This document shows, in pieces, positions 60,380-64,000 of a stretch of 64,000 nucleotides of DNA (the first letter of the stretch is position 1; each line of letters starts with the position of its first letter). The stretch lies in contig CP097899.1 of NCBI GenBank assembly GCA_023639215.1, positions 4,026,001 through 4,090,000 of the forward strand. The letters are read 5' to 3'. The position numbers and the translations under genes are program-made. This stretch comes from Candidatus Pristimantibacillus lignocellulolyticus. Lineage in GTDB: Bacteria > Bacillota > Bacilli > Paenibacillales > Paenibacillaceae. The notes under the pieces are model-generated. The model saw only the letters and a list, made by a program, of their open reading frames with translations. It had not been told where the DNA came from and did no database searches.

Positions 60380-61651
60380 TTATTTCATTGTAATCTCTTT
60401 GTGATACGATTGGTTCGCAGTACCTACACAGCTAATCGTTAATGTAAGATTTTGTGCATCACTTTTAAAGGTAACGGTACCTACTGCTTCTGTTGAGTCT
60501 ACTGAATGATCTGAAGTTCTGACAGAGATGTTAAACCCATTAGATATAGTCCAGTTTAACAGATAGACGTTTCCGTTAGGTATAATTTTATATTCAACTA
60601 AAAGAAGATCTGTGCAAGTAATAGCAATAGATTCGGAAATAAGTCCCTCCTTTGTCTTACACATCAAATCATATTTCGTGATTTCTAAGATAGGTGAAAA
60701 TATATGTTCTATCACGTTACTATTGGTTAACCCTATTCCTTGATTCATATAAACTTGATCAGTGCCACTGACATCATATTTGAACGTAATAGTGTCCCCG
60801 AATTTATATTCACCTGAATCTGTTGGATTTGTAGTAAACGAATGGATAGTTGGCTTATTGACTTCAATATTAATAGGCTGTGACACTTGTTTATTATCAC
60901 CTATCGCATACAACCGAATAGTAGTATCATTATAGATTTCCATTGATAATTCTCCATTAGAAGTTCTTAATTCAAAATCTCCTGGTGTAAGCAAAAGCCT
61001 TTGAGGCTGCCCTACGACTTTCCACTGTAGGACAATCGTGTCCCCGTAACTAACAATGGTCTTATTACTTGAGAAGTCAACAATGCGATATTCCCCTTTA
61101 GTTTTAAAATAGGGTAAGAAATCTGTATCGTTAGTGTAGCCTACCGTTAAGCGATCGGATAATGAGCTTGATTCGGGGGTGATGTTTATAAACTTAACTG
61201 CCACATAGACTAACTTTTCAGAAGTTCCAGTTGCAATAATGTTATTTAAACCGATAAATGTACACTCCCGAGCTTTTAAGTAATCATCTGATATTGGAGC
61301 AAGCTTAAAATATGTGCCATATTCCGGGTGGAATGCTTTTTTTACTTTCCAATTGAATGGAGGATAACACTCAATCAACTTTGCATAAGCTTCAGTCGTT
61401 AAGTGCGCTTCAGTATCACCAATAGGATAATAAATATAAATAACGGAGACTTTAGTTTGCTCTTCATCTATGTCAGGAATTTCTTCGTCTTCTTCCAAGT
61501 TATTGTATATGAGAAGATTGTTATTATTACTTACGTTGTTGATTTGAATTTGTATCTGGTTTACTTGCTCAAGTATAACCTTTGATACTCTTTTCTCACT
61601 TAAGTTAATAAATTTATTTCCATATACCGATGCTTGTATAAATCGCTCCAC
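60380..61651 (-). CDS. Beta-rich protein of unknown function, Ig-like C-terminal half
   Basis: A 423-residue protein. The N-terminal 180 residues contain VSVIYIYYPIGDTEAHLTTE and LVYVAVKFINITPESSSLSDRL, matching the equivalent region of the upstream gene (FFPIGENEQDFID; VYVNIVNVIGIT). Residues about 190-423 look like three Ig-like or fibronectin-like modules (YGDTIVLQWKVVG, FGDTITFKYDVSG, VYLLNWTISNG). It has no signal peptide or anchor. The GTG start shares a G with the previous TAG, with AGGGGGG 7 nt upstream, so it is tightly coupled. No known function; it may be part of an adhesive or assembled surface structure. Confidence 0.7.
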   Translation of the reverse strand: MERFIQASVYGNKFINLSEKRVSKVILEQVNQIQIQINNVSNNNNLLIYNNLEEDEEIPDIDEEQTKVSVIYIYYPIGDTEAHLTTEAYAKLIECYPPFNWKVKKAFHPEYGTYFKLAPISDDYLKARECTFIGLNNIIATGTSEKLVYVAVKFINITPESSSLSDRLTVGYTNDTDFLPYFKTKGEYRIVDFSSNKTIVSYGDTIVLQWKVVGQPQRLLLTPGDFELRTSNGELSMEIYNDTTIRLYAIGDNKQVSQPINIEVNKPTIHSFTTNPTDSGEYKFGDTITFKYDVSGTDQVYMNQGIGLTNSNVIEHIFSPILEITKYDLMCKTKEGLISESIAITCTDLLLVEYKIIPNGNVYLLNWTISNGFNISVRTSDHSVDSTEAVGTVTFKSDAQNLTLTISCVGTANQSYHKEITMK

Positions 61652-62922
61652 TAGTACTCCCCCCTTATGCTCTCCAAATCTAACTTAAACGCTCCTTCTT
61701 TTGACTCGCAAAAAAGGGATGAATTGAGAAGGAGGTTTTTTGAAACATATTCAAAAGAGCCGTTTAAGTCAGTTGAAGCACAGTACAAAGTCGTAAACGA
61801 ATCGGTTTCTTCAGAAAATTGAAAAGTAAGACTATTTACTGCAGTAGTATGCCAGTTCCAAGCCGTAATGACGAACCTTTCAAACGTCTTAATGTTCATT
61901 TCAAATGAACATTGATTAAACTTTAATAACCCCTCAAGCTGGATGACAACATATTCAGAATATTCATATCCCGTAACCTTTAAAGCTATTTGCTTATTAG
62001 CTGGTATAGTAATGATTTTTGTGCCTGATTGCTCTAGTAATACTTCCTTTTTATCTGTATACAAAGTAATAGTCGATGCATATTTGGTCGACCAACTTAC
62101 ATTGCTCGTTTTAGGATCATAGCTAAATCCTTCAATCTTTGGTGGGGAAATATATACATTTACACTGGCACTATCGTGATTCATCCCACTATATACTGAT
62201 AGTTGATACTCAGTATTTTTGTTGACATCAACAGTTAATTGATTTAATTTAGCACGCTCAGATACATATATATTGCCAGGTTGAAGCACAGCATAGTTAT
62301 CGTTTGATATTTTCCATGCTAACTCAGTTTGCTGATCTGGCTTAAACGTCGTTTTTTCGCTTAAAAACTTATGAACCTTTGGTAAAGAAACTCTTTTGCT
62401 TATAGAAAATACTTTTGTTGTTTCAGTTATACCAATAACATTTACAATATTCACATAAACACAGGTTTGACCGATTTTTGCATATGAGATAATATTGTCA
62501 AATCTAAAATATACACTAAGCAATTCATTGAGCTCTGTTTTATCTAAGCAGCTTACTACTATATTAAAGAAACCTGCAGTTACGGTACCTTGGGATACCG
62601 ACCATTTATCATTCTCAGTATGAACGTTAATTTTCTTTGCGTTACTCATATCAATAAAATCCTGTTCATTCTCCCCTATTGGAAAAAAAAAGTTTATATA
62701 TGAGGTTCCTTTTACCTTCTCTTTCTTTTGAAGCAGCTCTAGAATCTTCACTGAATCATAATTATTTATATTTTCAAAAACGATTTTATTAAATCTCGAC
62801 GGGTTTAATAATTGAAATGAAAAATTACTCTCTGTTACATTAATTTGATCGATTTGATTTCTTTCATTGACAGAAATTTCATTATGATCTAAATCCAATA
62901 CAAATTGGTGATCCTCACTCAT
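61651..62922 (-). CDS. Beta-rich protein of unknown function, paralogous N-terminal domain
   Basis: A 423-residue protein laid out like its downstream neighbour. An N-terminal domain (YINFFFPIGENEQDFIDMSN, FNIVVSCLDKTEL, CVYVNIVNVIGITETTKVF) is followed by Ig-like modules (DQQTELAWKISNDNYAVLQPG, TSNVSWSTKYASTITLYT) and a C-terminal sheet domain. No export signal. ATG 62922 follows AGGAG and overlaps the previous stop (ATGAGTGA). Equal lengths of the two proteins suggest duplication followed by strong divergence. Function unknown. Confidence 0.7.
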   Translation of the reverse strand: MSEDHQFVLDLDHNEISVNERNQIDQINVTESNFSFQLLNPSRFNKIVFENINNYDSVKILELLQKKEKVKGTSYINFFFPIGENEQDFIDMSNAKKINVHTENDKWSVSQGTVTAGFFNIVVSCLDKTELNELLSVYFRFDNIISYAKIGQTCVYVNIVNVIGITETTKVFSISKRVSLPKVHKFLSEKTTFKPDQQTELAWKISNDNYAVLQPGNIYVSERAKLNQLTVDVNKNTEYQLSVYSGMNHDSASVNVYISPPKIEGFSYDPKTSNVSWSTKYASTITLYTDKKEVLLEQSGTKIITIPANKQIALKVTGYEYSEYVVIQLEGLLKFNQCSFEMNIKTFERFVITAWNWHTTAVNSLTFQFSEETDSFTTLYCASTDLNGSFEYVSKNLLLNSSLFCESKEGAFKLDLESIRGEY

Positions 62923-64000
62923 CTCTTTTCTCCTCATTCAAATTAATTTTAAACCAACCTTCCACGATTGATATAGGATATTTCGCTAGAAAAGCATTTC
63001 CATTTGCAGGTTCAATATTGTTTGTTTCAACCCATTCTTGCTTCTCATTAGAATGGATATAGGACCACGTTCTATTCTCGATAATAGAAATGGGTGTAAC
63101 AAAATTTTCAACACCAATAAGTAAAGGTCCAGCAAAAAAGGTTAAATAAAGCTTGTTCAGCTGCTTCTCAACCAACTGTTGCGGTAAACTCACGTCATAT
63201 ATAGGAAGCATGCCGCTAATAAAATGAACTGATGATAGAGGATTTGAAAGGATTGAAATCGTACAGCCTTCTGATACTTCTTCTACTTGTAAAAGCACTT
63301 GATTATTACTTTTAAAATAATCTGAGGTTAAATTATCTTCTTCAACACAGATGTGTAAGGTTGAATAAGTATCCTTTTCGTTGTTAATAAAAAATCCGAC
63401 AGTTCCATCATTAAGATGACTGTTCTCCCCAATTATTAATGGCATATTAAAGTGCTTCACTGGAGAAGGCTTAATAGGATTAGGTTTTTTTATATTATGA
63501 TCAATTGAAATATACGCTGACATAGCTCCTGCTTGTTGTAATGCAATATGAGCACGAGTTAAAACTAGTGGCTGACCAATAAATAAACTTAACCCGCTAC
63601 TTTCAACTGCTTCATAGGGGTGTTCATATCCGTTAGCCTTGTCCATTATTTTTAGCAAGGGTGTAAGGACATCTTCTTTACTTTCGATATTTCTTTTTAA
63701 TATTTCTTGGATAAATTTTTTCATTTCTTTATCCATCTCAGCTGGCAGCGCTTCAGCGTGTACACCATAATATTTTTGACTATGTTCAGATGAACCTGGT
63801 CGATTACGCCACTGGATTTTTTCATCCTCGAAACCTGTTACGACTAAAGAACCAAGCATCTCTCCATTTTTGTCATAGATTAATAAGCTTTGGTCTAAAT
63901 AATTTGGAATAATCCATCCACAAACAGGTGAATCTGATAGATTAAAGTTACAGTGTTCACCCGTGATAGCATCGAGCCAATTAATATCTAATTTTGTAGG
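62915..64000 (-). CDS. C-terminal part of a larger protein of unknown function (runs off the window)
   Basis: The frame stays open from 62915 to the window edge; 361 residues are visible. Beyond the internal Met at 63859 it reads LDINWLDAITGEHCNFNL, CGWIIPNYLDQSLLIYDKNG and then MLGSL. This continues to IGQPLVLTRAHIALQQAG, MPLIIGENSHLNDGTVGFFI, SVHFISGMLPIYDV and FFAGPLLIG. I recall similar blocks (GWLLPNHLD.SL.VYD..G..LG; GRPLAL.RA; LGD...L.DGLVG) in very large uncharacterised proteins of other bacteria. No function can be given. It is the first visible gene of a coupled three-gene operon. Confidence 0.75.
   Translation of the reverse strand, partial: PTKLDINWLDAITGEHCNFNLSDSPVCGWIIPNYLDQSLLIYDKNGEMLGSLVVTGFEDEKIQWRNRPGSSEHSQKYYGVHAEALPAEMDKEMKKFIQEILKRNIESKEDVLTPLLKIMDKANGYEHPYEAVESSGLSLFIGQPLVLTRAHIALQQAGAMSAYISIDHNIKKPNPIKPSPVKHFNMPLIIGENSHLNDGTVGFFINNEKDTYSTLHICVEEDNLTSDYFKSNNQVLLQVEEVSEGCTISILSNPLSSVHFISGMLPIYDVSLPQQLVEKQLNKLYLTFFAGPLLIGVENFVTPISIIENRTWSYIHSNEKQEWVETNNIEPANGNAFLAKYPISIVEGWFKINLNEEKRDE

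Overview
The window looks like chromosome of an AT-rich Gram-positive bacterium of the Paenibacillus type (Paenibacillaceae, Bacillales). The evidence is strong AGGAGG-type ribosome binding sites with frequent TTG and GTG starts, sigma-A promoters, cre, Zur and ROK-type operators, and gene families common there (copper amine oxidase-like stalk proteins, MepB, MhqO, DinB, COG0523, ECF41 sigma factors). No rRNA, tRNA, CRISPR array or intact transposase gene was seen.

Layout. 0-7.4 kb: two tandem TIMP/NTR-like surface proteins, a small unknown protein, DedA, a DHA2 drug exporter, a stand-alone eukaryote-type HisA homologue, then a zinc block (COG0523 GTPase behind a Zur-like operator, and a ZIP transporter). 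7.7-26.9 kb: a sugar-acid island. A ROK repressor with three near-identical operators appears to control a hexuronide symporter, uxaC-gnd, and a long operon larA-SDR-larE-gntK-larB-larC1-larC2. Read together these genes spell an unusual glucuronate route: glucuronate to fructuronate (UxaC), to mannonate (SDR reductase), to gluconate by a nickel-pincer C2 epimerase of the LarA family, to 6-phosphogluconate (GntK), to ribulose 5-phosphate (Gnd). LarB, LarE and a split, extremely His-rich LarC make the nickel cofactor. An AraC regulator and a TIM-barrel/Gfo-Idh/TIM-barrel operon sit inside the island.

27-44 kb: DinB, MepB, an MhqO-type dioxygenase with a flavin-reductase-like partner behind palindromic operators, LysR and aroC, a decayed Rhs/toxin-immunity patch, a collapsed ABC exporter, a serine hydrolase behind two LexA-like boxes, a hydrolase/CtaA/TetR group, and deoR-nagA. 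44-60.4 kb: decayed and accessory DNA with arsB and gshF remnants (one gshF piece inverted), five copies of a roughly 140-bp hairpin repeat (one already at 41.8 kb), two oxidoreductase-ECF41 sigma modules each with an ECF41-like promoter, and a TetR-controlled set of redox enzymes. 60.4-64 kb: a translationally coupled minus-strand operon of three large beta-rich proteins of unknown function that runs off the window.

A second cross-cutting signal is a leader element found at five loci (1.4, 16.4, 22.0, 24.45 and 31.4 kb), doubled at two of them. A sequence of about 10 nt (type AAAAAGT) occurs once upstream and again immediately before the Shine-Dalgarno; between them lies a conserved core (ATGCTTYCGAAGT) and the complement (ACTTTTT). 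The arms change together from copy to copy, as expected for an RNA with two mutually exclusive hairpins that could control translation. I do not recognise it as a named RNA family.
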